A stretch of DNA of 64,000 nucleotides, from the NCBI GenBank assembly GCA_963784425.1, contig CAWARM010000002.1, positions 36,106-100,105 of the forward strand, read 5' to 3'. Of the stretch, positions 1 to 7,894 are shown one piece after another. How positions within the stretch are numbered: position 1 is the stretch's first letter; each line of letters begins with the position of its first letter. The notes below the pieces were generated by a model that saw only the letters and a list, made by a program, of their open reading frames with translations, was not told the DNA's origin and made no database searches. This stretch comes from SHZL01 sp963784425 (GTDB lineage Bacteria > Pseudomonadota > Gammaproteobacteria > Xanthomonadales > SZUA-36). The translations under genes and the position numbers were made by a program.

Positions 1-361
1 GGTTGATGTTCGCGGCCAGGGCGGCAACCCGCGAAAATGCGTACAGCCATCCCACCTGGAAACCTGCGAACGGGCCAAATGCATGGCTGACATAGGTCAA
101 AGGTCCGCCGGTGCCGGTAAAGAAACTCGCTGCCCGGGCAATAGACAGCACCACCGTCATGATCATCAGGCTGCAGATCAAAAATAGCCAGGGGCTGAAA
201 AGGCCGCCAGCGGCGGCAGCCACGGCCGGCAAGGCAAAAATGCCTGCGCCAATGACGCCATTCAAAGAGATGGCAGCAAATCCCAGGCGGCTGATTTCGC
301 GCTTCAGGCCGGGTTCGGTTTCAATCCCGGGTTCGATTCGGGTTTTGGCTGAATCAGCCAC
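1..361 (-). CDS. APC-family amino-acid permease, N-terminal part (cut by window edge)
   Basis: The minus strand reads open from a GTG at 361 to base 1, giving about 120 residues. Residues near 35-45 carry the APC-superfamily motif GVIGAGIF, followed by hydrophobic helices and a G-T-G-G-P-L-T-Y stretch, which fits a cytoplasmic-membrane amino-acid/polyamine transporter. The substrate cannot be told from this end. An in-frame TTG nine bases upstream (370) is an alternative start; neither has a strong Shine-Dalgarno. The gene lies about 30 bp downstream of def on the same strand, so the two may be cotranscribed. The C-terminal part lies outside the window. Confidence 0.8.
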   Translation of the reverse strand, partial: MADSAKTRIEPGIETEPGLKREISRLGFAAISLNGVIGAGIFALPAVAAAAGGLFSPWLFLICSLMIMTVVLSIARAASFFTGTGGPLTYVSHAFGPFAGFQVGWLYAFSRVAALAANIN

Positions 362-391
362 GCGAGTCAACAACCTACTGAGAGATCACAA

Positions 392-958
392 CTAGTCGTC
401 CAGCAGCGCTGGTGCAGGGCCCGGCATTTCTGCCAGCATGTCCGCCAGCATGTCCTCGTACACCAGCAGTGTGCTGTCTTTAAGGCGGTCGATGTAGAGC
501 CTGCCATCCAGGTGGTCAAACTCATGCTGGAAAACCGTGGCCAGAAAGCCTTTGAGCTCCAGTTCGAAGGCATTGCCCTGCAGGTCCAGTGCGCGGACCC
601 GTACATGCTGTGGACGCTCCACGAAACCGCGCAGTCCGGGGACGGACAGGCAACCCTCCCAATAGCCCGCACTCTCGCCATCAAGCAGCTGGATTTCGGG
701 GTTTACAAAAACCGTAAGGGGCATGGCCGGAATATCACCATAGCGGGAATTCCCGCCGGGAATTTCAATGATGGCGAGGCGCACGGATGCATTGACCTGC
801 GGCGCTGCCAACCCTATTCCGCCAGCATGGTGCAAGGTGTCGACCATGTCCGCCAACAACTCACGCACGGGTTCGCCCAACAGCTCATGCGCCTGCAGTG
901 GCCGTGCCACCTGGCGCAGAGTGGGGTGTCCCATGCGGATGATCTCTCGAACAGCCAT
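392..958 (-). CDS. def: peptide deformylase
   Basis: 188 residues, a usual bacterial length. It removes the N-formyl group from nascent proteins in the cytoplasm. All three family motifs are visible: GIGLAAPQ at 47-54, EGCLSVPG around 101-108 with metal ligand Cys103, and HEFDH at 145-149 with two His ligands and the catalytic Glu. It stands alone here (not next to fmt), so it may be one of two deformylases in this genome. The stop is followed closely by the permease gene on the same strand. Confidence 0.97.
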   Translation of the reverse strand: MAVREIIRMGHPTLRQVARPLQAHELLGEPVRELLADMVDTLHHAGGIGLAAPQVNASVRLAIIEIPGGNSRYGDIPAMPLTVFVNPEIQLLDGESAGYWEGCLSVPGLRGFVERPQHVRVRALDLQGNAFELELKGFLATVFQHEFDHLDGRLYIDRLKDSTLLVYEDMLADMLAEMPGPAPALLDD

Positions 959-1175
959 ACTTATGTTCTCCGTGTCTGTATGCCGATTGTATCCCGGGAT
1001 TCGATACTTGCCCCAAAAGGCAGCCTGCGAGTCGATGGACCGTATCCGATGTTGTATGCTAAAAGATCACCCTGCCAGACTGGAAAACGATGATCCTTCA
1101 GAAGCTTGCCTATACCTGGTCAATCCGGTACTCGACGATTGTCGCCCGAAGCAACGCAACCATGGAAAAATTGCC

Positions 1176-3068
1176 ATGAAAAAGCAACTCGCTATACTGA
1201 TCGCTGGCAGTCTCGGCTTGATGGCCCTCTGCGGTTGCGAAAAGCAGGAGGCGCCCGTTGCGGCAGAACCGGCGCCCGCACCAGCGGCCGTCGAAGCTGC
1301 ACCCGTCGCGCCGGTATCCGATCTGCCGCCGCCGAACCCTGACAACAACGTCTACTTCGGCGACGTCCATGTCCATACCGGCTGGTCGTTCGACGCTTTC
1401 ACCAACGGCTCCAAGACCACTCCTATGGATGCTTATGCCTGGGCGCAAGGCAAGGCCATCACCGGCAGCGGCGGGCCGGAAATGCAGATCCAGACCCCAC
1501 TCGATTTCTACATGGTGGCGGACCATGCCGAGTACATGGGGGTTTTCAACCAGATGGCGAATCCGGACAGCCCGCTCAGCCAGACCGAGCTTGCCAAGGG
1601 CGTTACCTCGCCCGACGCCAATGTCCGCCTGCAGACCTTTGCCGGCATCTTGCGCGACATGAGCGAGGGCAAGCGCGACCCGACCCTCAGCGACCCCGTG
1701 CTGGCGCACACCGTCTGGACCGATATCATCAAGGCGGCGGATGCCAACTACGTCCCCGGCAAGTTCACCACCTTCGCCGGCTTTGAATGGACCTCGAACC
1801 CGCAGAAACGCAATTTGCACCGTGTGGTGGTCTTCCGCGATACCGAGCACCTGCCGGAGCTGGCGCTGTCGGCGCTCGATTCGGACGATCCCGAAACCCT
1901 TTGGAAATGGATGGACGAACAGCGCGCCAGGGGTTCGACACTGTTCGCCATTCCACACAATGGCAATGCCAGCGACGGCCTGATGTTCGATCTGGTCAAA
2001 CGCGACGGCAAGCCGATCGATGCGGCCTACAACAAGACCCGCGCCGCCAACGAACCGCTGTATGAAATCACCCAGATCAAGGGCACTTCTGAGACCACAC
2101 CGTCCCTGTCCCCAACCGACGAATTCGCCAGCTTCGAACTGTGGGATTACACGCTTTCGGCGGATTTTGAGCGTCCTTCCCATCCCAGGGGCAGCTTTGC
2201 TCGTCAGGCTCTTCTTGATGGCATGAGCCAGGCCGCGAGCGGGGCCGGCAATCCGTTCAAATATGGCTTCATTGGCGATACCGACACGCACAATGCCGCG
2301 GCCAGCAACGAGGAGTACAACTTCACTGGCAAGTTCGCCTTTGAGAACAATGCCAAAGAGAGGCTGACCGGCATTCCTGGTGCGCCGGCAGGCCAGATCC
2401 AGCAGATCAATGAATTCAGTTCGGGTGGTTTGGCCGGCGTCTGGGCCCCGCAGAATACCCGCGAGGCCATCTATGATGCGATGCAACGCAAGGAGACCTT
2501 CGCAACGTCGGGCCCGATGCTGAAGCTGCGCTTCTTCGGCAGCTTCGATTATGCCGCTGATGATGTGAACAAGCCGGACTTCGTCAAGCTCGCTTATGCC
2601 AAGGGCGTGCCCATGGGCGGCGACCTCAAGCCCGGCAGCGGAAATGCACCAACCTTTCTGGTCACGGCGCTGAAGGATCCCAAGAGCGGCAACCTCGACC
2701 GTGTCCAGATCGTCAAGGGCTGGCTTGACGCGGCAGGCGAGCAGCATGAGAAAATTTTTGATGTCGCCTGGTCAGGCGACCGCAAGATCAGTGCCGATGG
2801 CAAACTGCCGCCGGTCGGCAACAGTGTTGATCTGAAAACTGCGACGTACACGGATGCCATCGGCGTTGCGCAATTGGCCGCCGGCTGGACCGATCCGGAG
2901 TTCCAGGCGGACCAGCGCGCCTTCTATTACGCCCGTGTCCTCGAGATACCGACCCCTCGCTGGAACACCTATGACGCGGCCCGGCTGAACATGCCGCCAT
3001 TGACCACGGTGCCGGCGACCATCCAGGAACGCGCCTGGAGTTCACCGATCTGGTACACGCCCAACTGA
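1176..3068 (+). CDS. DUF3604 (PHP-like) secreted lipoprotein
   Basis: 630 residues from ATG 1176. The open frame extends upstream to 768, but MKKQLAILIAG begins a clear lipoprotein signal peptide ending LCGC with the lipidated Cys at 21. An Ala/Pro-rich linker runs to about residue 57, then FGDVHVHTGWS (His65, His67), VADHAEYMG, IPHNGN and IGDTDTHN follow. These resemble metal ligands of the PHP phosphoesterase superfamily, as in DUF3604 proteins. The protein is inferred to be envelope-located; its substrate is unknown. It is followed by a terminator-like hairpin and then by a PpiC-like isomerase and a HupE/UreJ-like membrane protein on the same strand. Confidence 0.88.
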   Translation: MKKQLAILIAGSLGLMALCGCEKQEAPVAAEPAPAPAAVEAAPVAPVSDLPPPNPDNNVYFGDVHVHTGWSFDAFTNGSKTTPMDAYAWAQGKAITGSGGPEMQIQTPLDFYMVADHAEYMGVFNQMANPDSPLSQTELAKGVTSPDANVRLQTFAGILRDMSEGKRDPTLSDPVLAHTVWTDIIKAADANYVPGKFTTFAGFEWTSNPQKRNLHRVVVFRDTEHLPELALSALDSDDPETLWKWMDEQRARGSTLFAIPHNGNASDGLMFDLVKRDGKPIDAAYNKTRAANEPLYEITQIKGTSETTPSLSPTDEFASFELWDYTLSADFERPSHPRGSFARQALLDGMSQAASGAGNPFKYGFIGDTDTHNAAASNEEYNFTGKFAFENNAKERLTGIPGAPAGQIQQINEFSSGGLAGVWAPQNTREAIYDAMQRKETFATSGPMLKLRFFGSFDYAADDVNKPDFVKLAYAKGVPMGGDLKPGSGNAPTFLVTALKDPKSGNLDRVQIVKGWLDAAGEQHEKIFDVAWSGDRKISADGKLPPVGNSVDLKTATYTDAIGVAQLAAGWTDPEFQADQRAFYYARVLEIPTPRWNTYDAARLNMPPLTTVPATIQERAWSSPIWYTPN

Positions 3069-3097
3069 TATCGTGCTGATTGATTGAGGTATCACCC

Positions 3098-3130
3098 TGC
3101 GGCGGAGCCTGTTTGCTCCGCCGCATTTTT
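3098..3130 (+). terminator. Rho-independent terminator or intra-operon attenuator
   Basis: An 11-bp perfect stem (TGCGGCGGAGC, 3098-3108, with its complement at 3115-3125), a six-base loop, then five T. It lies 30 bp after the DUF3604 stop and only 14 bp before the next gene starts, leaving no room for a promoter between them. It therefore looks like a partial terminator or 3'-end stabiliser inside an operon. Confidence 0.85.
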
Positions 3131-3144
3131 ATGTGGAGCCGAGT

Positions 3145-3993
3145 TTGCAAATCAGATCCCTGTTGCGAGAACCGCTGCTGCACTTCCTGCTGATTGGAAT
3201 GCTGCTGTTCCTGCTGTACGGCAAGGTGGCGCCGCCTTCCAACGATGGCAATCGGATCACAGTCAATCGAACCGTTATCGCGGCACTAGCCGGCCAGTTC
3301 CAGGCGACCTGGTCACGGCCGCCGACACCGGTTGAGTTGAACGGCCTGGTCGACAACTATGTCCGGGACGAAATCCTCTTCCGCGAGGGAGTCGCCCTTG
3401 GCCTGGTCAAGGATGATCCGGTCATCAAGCGCCGCGTGCGTCAAAAGCTGGAAGTGCTGATCGAGGAGGAAGGCAAATCCGGTACGCCGAGCAACGCGGA
3501 GCTGACCGCTTACCTGAGCATGAACGCGGCGGAGTTCCGCATGCCGCCCGTGCTCAGCTTCCAACAGGTGCTGTTCGATCCGGCCAGCTACGGCGACCAG
3601 CTCGAGTCAGTTTTGGCCGCATCAACTGCCGCATTGAACAGCGGCGCAACACCGGAATCGCAAGGCAGACCCAGCATGCTGCCGAGCCACGTGGAAAAGC
3701 TGCCGCTGGATCTGGTCATGCGGGACTTCGGCGATGACTTCGGCAATGCATTGGAATCCGCGCCGGTCGGACAATGGATTGGCCCGGTTCGCTCAGGATT
3801 TGGTGTGCATCTGGTCCGCATTAGCGAGCGCACACCGGGCTATGTGCCCACGCTTGACGAAGCCCGCAAGGCGGTCACCCGTGCATGGGAGAATGACCAG
3901 CGCGAAGCTGCACTGGCAAACAACTACGCACGTCTGCTCAAAGAGTACGACGTGGTGATTGAAGGCGAGAACGCGGAAGCGCCGGCCAAATGA
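3145..3993 (+). CDS. membrane-anchored PpiC/parvulin-type peptidyl-prolyl isomerase
   Basis: 282 residues from TTG 3145, chosen because GGAG lies six bases upstream; a GTG at 3133 is in frame but lies against the terminator. The N-terminus LLREPLLHFLLIGMLLF is a single membrane anchor. The rest is a periplasmic parvulin-type fold: a helical segment (about 40-130), then the rotamase-like region with SFQQVLFDP and the ending GPVRSGFGVHLVRISER. Such proteins assist folding of exported proteins. The stop overlaps the next ATG (ATGATG), so the gene is probably translationally coupled to the HupE-like gene. Confidence 0.85.
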   Translation: MQIRSLLREPLLHFLLIGMLLFLLYGKVAPPSNDGNRITVNRTVIAALAGQFQATWSRPPTPVELNGLVDNYVRDEILFREGVALGLVKDDPVIKRRVRQKLEVLIEEEGKSGTPSNAELTAYLSMNAAEFRMPPVLSFQQVLFDPASYGDQLESVLAASTAALNSGATPESQGRPSMLPSHVEKLPLDLVMRDFGDDFGNALESAPVGQWIGPVRSGFGVHLVRISERTPGYVPTLDEARKAVTRAWENDQREAALANNYARLLKEYDVVIEGENAEAPAK

Positions 3994-4993
3994 TGTGCCG
4001 CCCCTTCGGACTGTTCGCGCTCATGCTGCTGGCGCTCGCGTTGCCGGCCAAGGCCGATGAGTTCCGCCCGGCATACCTGCAACTGACCCAGACCAGCGCC
4101 GATTCCTATGACGTCCTGTGGAAATCGCCGGCGCTGGACGAAAACACCCCGCTGAAAGTCCATCCGGTGTTTCCTGCCGGTGTCACTGAGCAAGGCGCCA
4201 GGCGCAGCACCTTCGCCGCCGGCACCATGCGCCAGCGTTGGCGCATCGTGGTTCCCGGTGGCTTGAATGGCAAACCTATCCTGTTCCCGGGTCTGACCGA
4301 ATCGCGCATCGACATCCTGGTGCGGCTGCAGCGTCTGGATGGCAGCGTGCAACTCGAGCGCATCCTGCCGGGCCAGCCGGGCTTTACCGCCAGGGCCAGT
4401 CCCGGGGCCTATGAAGTGGCAATGACCTACGTCACCATCGGCATCGGGCACATCCTGCTCGGTTTCGATCACCTGTTTTTTGTGCTGGCGCTGGTGATGA
4501 TCGTGAAATCGACCCGGCGCCTGTTTGTCACCATCACCGCATTCACGGTAGCGCACTCGATCACGCTGAGCCTGGCGACCCTGGGCGTGCTGCATGTCCC
4601 GGTCCGCCGGTCGAGGCCATCATCGCGCTGTCGATCGTGTTCGTCGCCAGTGAAATCATCCATCAGCGACAAGGGCGCGAAGGCCTGGCATCGCGCAAAC
4701 CATGGGTCGTGGCGTTTTCCTTCGGCCTGCTGCATGGCTTGGGTTTCGCCGGCGCGCTGGCCGAAGTCGGCTTGCCGGAGAATTCCATCCCGCTGGCGCT
4801 GCTGTTTTTCAACATCGGCGTGGAAATCGGCCAGGTGCTTTTCATCGTCGTGGTGCTGGCGATCTACAAGACGCTAGCGAAGTTGTTGGCGGGGCGCTTT
4901 GATCTGACGCGACTAGCTCCAGCTCAGGCGTACGCCATCGGTGGGCTTGCCAGTTATTGGTTGTTCGAGCGGGTGTCTGGCTTCTGGGCTTAG
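3990..4993 (+). CDS. HupE/UreJ-like membrane protein, frameshifted at about 4601
   Basis: The first frame (from ATG 3990) gives a signal peptide, a periplasmic domain of about 130 residues and helices containing IGHILLGFDHLFF and AFTVAHSITLSLA. After GVLHVP the match moves to the -1 frame, which continues PPVEAIIALS, SFGLLHGLGFAGAL, FFNIGVEIGQ and the C-terminus to 4993. Restoring one G in the CCCGGTCC run (4598-4606) would give VPGPPVEA and a single protein of about 334 residues. The His- and Asp-rich motifs resemble the HupE/UreJ family, linked to nickel/cobalt uptake, but the substrate here is unproven. Either a sequencing error or an inactivating deletion. Confidence 0.8.
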
Positions 4994-5139
4994 GCGCGGC
5001 CGGGGCGATTAAGCGGAGCTCCGGGCATATCGGTTTGGTTCAATTTTGCACATCTTGTTCGCTTCATCGCAAATTTCGCAGCTATCCAAAAATCGGGTTC
5101 CTATTTTATTCAGCAACTTGAAATTCATTTGTAATCTGT

Positions 5140-5155
5140 CGGGTAAAAATACCCG
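5140..5155. promoter_or_regulatory. 16-bp dyad upstream of the ncRNA promoter
   Basis: CGGGTA-AAAA-TACCCG is a perfect dyad centred about 30 bp upstream of the -35 box at 5178, in AT-rich DNA. The position suits an activator or repressor site. It could also be a weak terminator hairpin, but no T-run follows. Confidence 0.35.
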
Positions 5156-5177
5156 CTTAAACTTGAAGTTTGGCGTG

Positions 5178-5206
5178 TTGACAGGTGGGATGTGGAGGAA
5201 TACTGT
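5178..5206 (+). promoter_or_regulatory. sigma-70 promoter of the ncRNA
   Basis: TTGACA at 5178-5183, a 17-bp spacer and TACTGT at 5201-5206 make a near-consensus promoter. Initiation is expected near 5213. No start codon with a good ribosome site follows; a structured stretch and a strong terminator do. Confidence 0.8.
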
Positions 5207-5212
5207 TGATTC

Positions 5213-5572
5213 CCGTCTAAAGAAATCTGTCAGCCGGAAGGCCGACCCGCCGGAAGGCAGCGACAGGTTACAGAAAGCGGAAAAGCCCAGGTGGTACTGG
5301 GCATGTCACCCAGACCGGGCTCTGTCAACAACGGTCCTACCACGAGGGTGACTCGAAAGGGATACGCGGTCCCTGGAGATAGACGCCATCAGCCTAAGGG
5401 CGTGACGTCGATAAAGAAAGACGGAGGTAGAAGATCCGTGACCGGAGCCGAGCGACAGAGCAAGGCGGAGCCGGGCAAAGATGGAAAGGCCTTAGGAGGA
5501 TCTGCAGTCCACTATAAGCGGAGTTCCAACACTTCTACTCGGAGAGGAGGCGCAAGCCTCCTCTCTTTTTTT
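5213..5572 (+). ncRNA. structured non-coding RNA of about 360 nt, family not recognised
   Basis: Bounded by a strong promoter and a strong terminator. Base pairing visible by eye includes CTGTC 5227-5231 with GACAG 5262-5266, enclosing two copies of GCC-GGAA-GGC (5233-5242, 5249-5258); GCCCAG 5285-5290 with CTGGGC 5297-5302; CGAG/CTCG around 5343-5355; ACGCC/GGCGT around 5382-5403; and AGATCC 5432-5437 with GGATCT 5498-5503. Open frames cross it but have no plausible start. It lacks the conserved core of RNase P RNA and has no tRNA-like end as tmRNA would. It contains about 13 GGA triplets, two of them in tetraloops, so a CsrA-binding decoy RNA is possible but unproven. It ends 190 bp before mlaF. 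Confidence 0.7.
5542..5572 (+). terminator. Rho-independent terminator of the ncRNA
   Basis: Ten-bp perfect stem GAGAGGAGGC (5542-5551) with GCCTCCTCTC (5556-5565), a GCAA tetraloop and seven T. It is one of the strongest terminators in the window and separates the RNA from the mla operon. Confidence 0.93.
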
Positions 5573-5762
5573 ACCCCACCTACAGATAGCTCGCCGCAAT
5601 CACTTACGTTGTGCAATCTCCCGGGCCGCCCAAACACCCTGTCTTACAATCTTGGCGGCCTAATTCTCGTCCAATTCCTTTACAATGGCGACTGGGAGTG
5701 GAACTCACCAGACAGTGCCGGGCCGTTACCCGTCGTCCGTAACTTTTCAAGAGTAAAAAGGG

Positions 5763-6605
5763 ATGCTGGAAACTGAACAACAAGCCGGGCAATCCCCAGG
5801 CGCAGGGACATCAGCAGCCCCGATTATCCGTATCCGGGACCTGGTATTCAGACGCGGCCGAAATACGATTCTCGATGGCATCAACATGGATATTCCGCGA
5901 GGGGCCATCGTAGCCTTGATGGGCCCCAGTGGCGCAGGAAAAACCACCCTGCTGCAATTGATCGCCGGGCAACTCAGGCCGGACCAGGGTTCGATTGAGA
6001 TCAATGGAACCAATGTTTCTACCCTGTCGGACCGGGAGCTGTACCGGTTTCGCAGAAATATCGGCGTTTTGCTGCAAAACGGGGCCTTGTTCACTGATCT
6101 TACCGTGTTCGAGAACATTGCCACCCCGGTCCGGGAGCACACTGACCTGCCAGAAGCCCTGATACGGCGGCTGATCATGACCAAGCTTAATTCGGTGGGC
6201 CTGGGCGGCACTGAAGACCTGATGCCGCACGAGTTGTCCGGTGGCATGGCCAGGCGCGTGGCGCTGGCCCGGGCCGTGGTTCTGGACCCGCTCATCATGT
6301 TGTACGATGAGCCCACAACCGGGCTTGATCCGATTGCCGTCTCTACCGTGCGCACGCTGATGCGGGAGACTAATGATGCGCTCGGCCTGACCAGCCTGAT
6401 CGTCACGCACGACGTGGTCCAGGTGAGTCAACTAGCTGATTACTGCTACATTATCGCCTCGGCCCGGATTGCGGGAGAAGGCCCGCCGGGCGAACTGGCC
6501 CACAGCACGGATCCTGGCATCGACCAGTTCGTCAACGGCAAAGTTGAAGGTCCAATCGCATTTCATTACACCTCCGCCGATCGTCAATGGAGCCTTCTGG
6601 GCTGA
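5763..6605 (+). CDS. mlaF: phospholipid ABC transporter ATPase MlaF
   Basis: 280 residues. Cytoplasmic ATPase of the Mla system, which moves phospholipids between inner and outer membranes to keep outer-membrane asymmetry. Walker A GPSGAGKT at 54-61, Q-loop LLQNGALF near 103-110, signature LSGGMARR at 158-165 and Walker B IMLYDEP at 178-184 are intact. The first 20 residues are an extra hydrophilic tail. First gene of mlaFEDCB; a TACAAT box at 5681 is a candidate -10, but no convincing -35 is seen. Confidence 0.95.
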   Translation: MLETEQQAGQSPGAGTSAAPIIRIRDLVFRRGRNTILDGINMDIPRGAIVALMGPSGAGKTTLLQLIAGQLRPDQGSIEINGTNVSTLSDRELYRFRRNIGVLLQNGALFTDLTVFENIATPVREHTDLPEALIRRLIMTKLNSVGLGGTEDLMPHELSGGMARRVALARAVVLDPLIMLYDEPTTGLDPIAVSTVRTLMRETNDALGLTSLIVTHDVVQVSQLADYCYIIASARIAGEGPPGELAHSTDPGIDQFVNGKVEGPIAFHYTSADRQWSLLG

Positions 6606-6617
6606 GTAGGGACAGAC

Positions 6618-7385
6618 TTGGACACTAACCTTCGATTCGCGCGCTTCACCGCGCCCATACAGACTGCCGGCCATTGCCTGCTGTTCCTGCTGCGCATGCT
6701 GGCTGGCCTCCGGCCGGCACTGGCGCAGGTCCAGTCCATCCTGCAGCAGGTCTACCTCATTGGTGCTCGTTCGCTGGTCATCATCATGATCTGCGGTTTT
6801 TTTGTTGGCATGGTGTTGTCTTTGCAGGCCATCAATGCGCTGGAGCAGTTTGGAGCGTCAGACCAGGTCAGCCTGCTGGTGGGCAAGTCGCTGTTCCGCG
6901 AATTGGGTCCGGTTCTTACCGCATTGCTTTTTGCCGGACGGGCGGGCACCGCCATCACGGCCGAGATCGGCCTGATGCGAGCAACCAGCCAGATCGACGC
7001 CATGGAACTGATGGCGATCGACCCGGTGCAGCGCGTGGCTCTGCCCCGGTTCATGGCGGGCCTCATATCCGTTCCCTTGCTCACGGCCATGTTTAACGCC
7101 CTGGCGATATTGGGCGCCGTGGCATTTTCCATTGGCGTCCAGGGCCTCGATCCGGGGATTTTCTGGAGCAAGCTGCAGACCGGCGTTTACTTTGGCAAAG
7201 ACTTTATGGGCGGGATTTGGAAGAGCCTTGTGTTTGGCGGCATCGTCAGCCTGATAGCAGTGTTTTTTGGCTATACCGCAAAGCCCACCGGAGCCGGTGT
7301 CGGGACGGCAACCACCAATACGGTGGTGCTCAGTTCGGTGCTGGTGCTGATTTTTGATTTCATCATGACGTCATTTTTGACTTGA
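6618..7385 (+). CDS. mlaE: phospholipid ABC transporter permease MlaE
   Basis: 255 residues from a TTG start 12 bp after mlaF. MlaE-type inner-membrane permease: about five to six hydrophobic helices, with the family motif region FFVGMVLSLQ, then FRELGPVLTALLFAGRAGTAITAEIG and ATSQIDAMELMAIDPV. It pairs with MlaF and MlaB in the membrane and connects to the MlaD ring. Normal length and no lesion. Confidence 0.95.
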   Translation: MDTNLRFARFTAPIQTAGHCLLFLLRMLAGLRPALAQVQSILQQVYLIGARSLVIIMICGFFVGMVLSLQAINALEQFGASDQVSLLVGKSLFRELGPVLTALLFAGRAGTAITAEIGLMRATSQIDAMELMAIDPVQRVALPRFMAGLISVPLLTAMFNALAILGAVAFSIGVQGLDPGIFWSKLQTGVYFGKDFMGGIWKSLVFGGIVSLIAVFFGYTAKPTGAGVGTATTNTVVLSSVLVLIFDFIMTSFLT

Positions 7386-7394
7386 GGTTGCACT

Positions 7395-7868
7395 ATGCGA
7401 GCCAATTACAAAGTGGAATTCGCTTCCGGTATTTTCCTTCTCCTGGGAATCGCAGCGCTGATCTGGCTGGCCACGCGGGCTACCGATTACGGCCAGGAAA
7501 TCGGTACGGACACCTATCAAATCAGCGCACGTTTCACTAACATCGGTGACCTGAGAAGTCGCGCACCGGTGAAAATTGCGGGTGTTCCTGCGGGCCTGGT
7601 GGAGTCGGTCGAGTTGGACCCGGTCACCTTCGAAGCCATAGTGCACATGAAAATCTCCTCCAGGTTCAATGAACTCCCGACCGACACAGGTGCCTCAGTC
7701 CTCACTTCCGGCGTTCTCGGCGATCGATATATTGGCCTGGAGCCCGGTGGAGCCCCGGATTTCCTGGCGGACGGCGATGTCATAGTCATCACGCAGTCTG
7801 CGCTGGTGCTGGAACAAATCATCGGGAAATACCTGTTTAACACGGGTGAATCCAAGGGAGACAAATAA
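7395..7868 (+). CDS. mlaD: MCE-domain protein MlaD
   Basis: 157 residues: one N-terminal membrane helix (about 10-26) followed by an MCE/MlaD domain (about 40-117) with APVKIAGVPAGLVESVEL and GDRYIGLEPG. Its periplasmic hexameric ring carries lipid between MlaFEB and MlaC. The hydrophobic C-terminal stretch VLEQIIGKYLF is usual for the family. It lies between mlaE and mlaC with very short gaps. Confidence 0.95.
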   Translation: MRANYKVEFASGIFLLLGIAALIWLATRATDYGQEIGTDTYQISARFTNIGDLRSRAPVKIAGVPAGLVESVELDPVTFEAIVHMKISSRFNELPTDTGASVLTSGVLGDRYIGLEPGGAPDFLADGDVIVITQSALVLEQIIGKYLFNTGESKGDK

Positions 7869-7894
7869 TGAGAATAAGAGCGAGGGAAAGAGGA

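Noticed and set aside
512..1093. Plus-strand frame opposite def
   Set aside because: Antisense to a highly conserved gene and lacking family features.
1110..2747. Long minus-strand frame of 545 codons opposite the DUF3604 gene
   Set aside because: It lies wholly within a gene with clear motifs; composition is Arg/Gly-rich as expected from the complement of GC-rich codons, with no start signal.
5213..5572. RNase P RNA, tmRNA or group II intron
   Set aside because: The conserved RNase P core (GAGGAAAGTCC and ACAGAA-type ends), a tRNA-like 3' end and a domain V hairpin were looked for and not seen.
5046..5776. Two plus-strand frames across the ncRNA
   Set aside because: They cross the promoter or terminator, lack ribosome sites and show no protein-like composition; the RNA explanation fits better.
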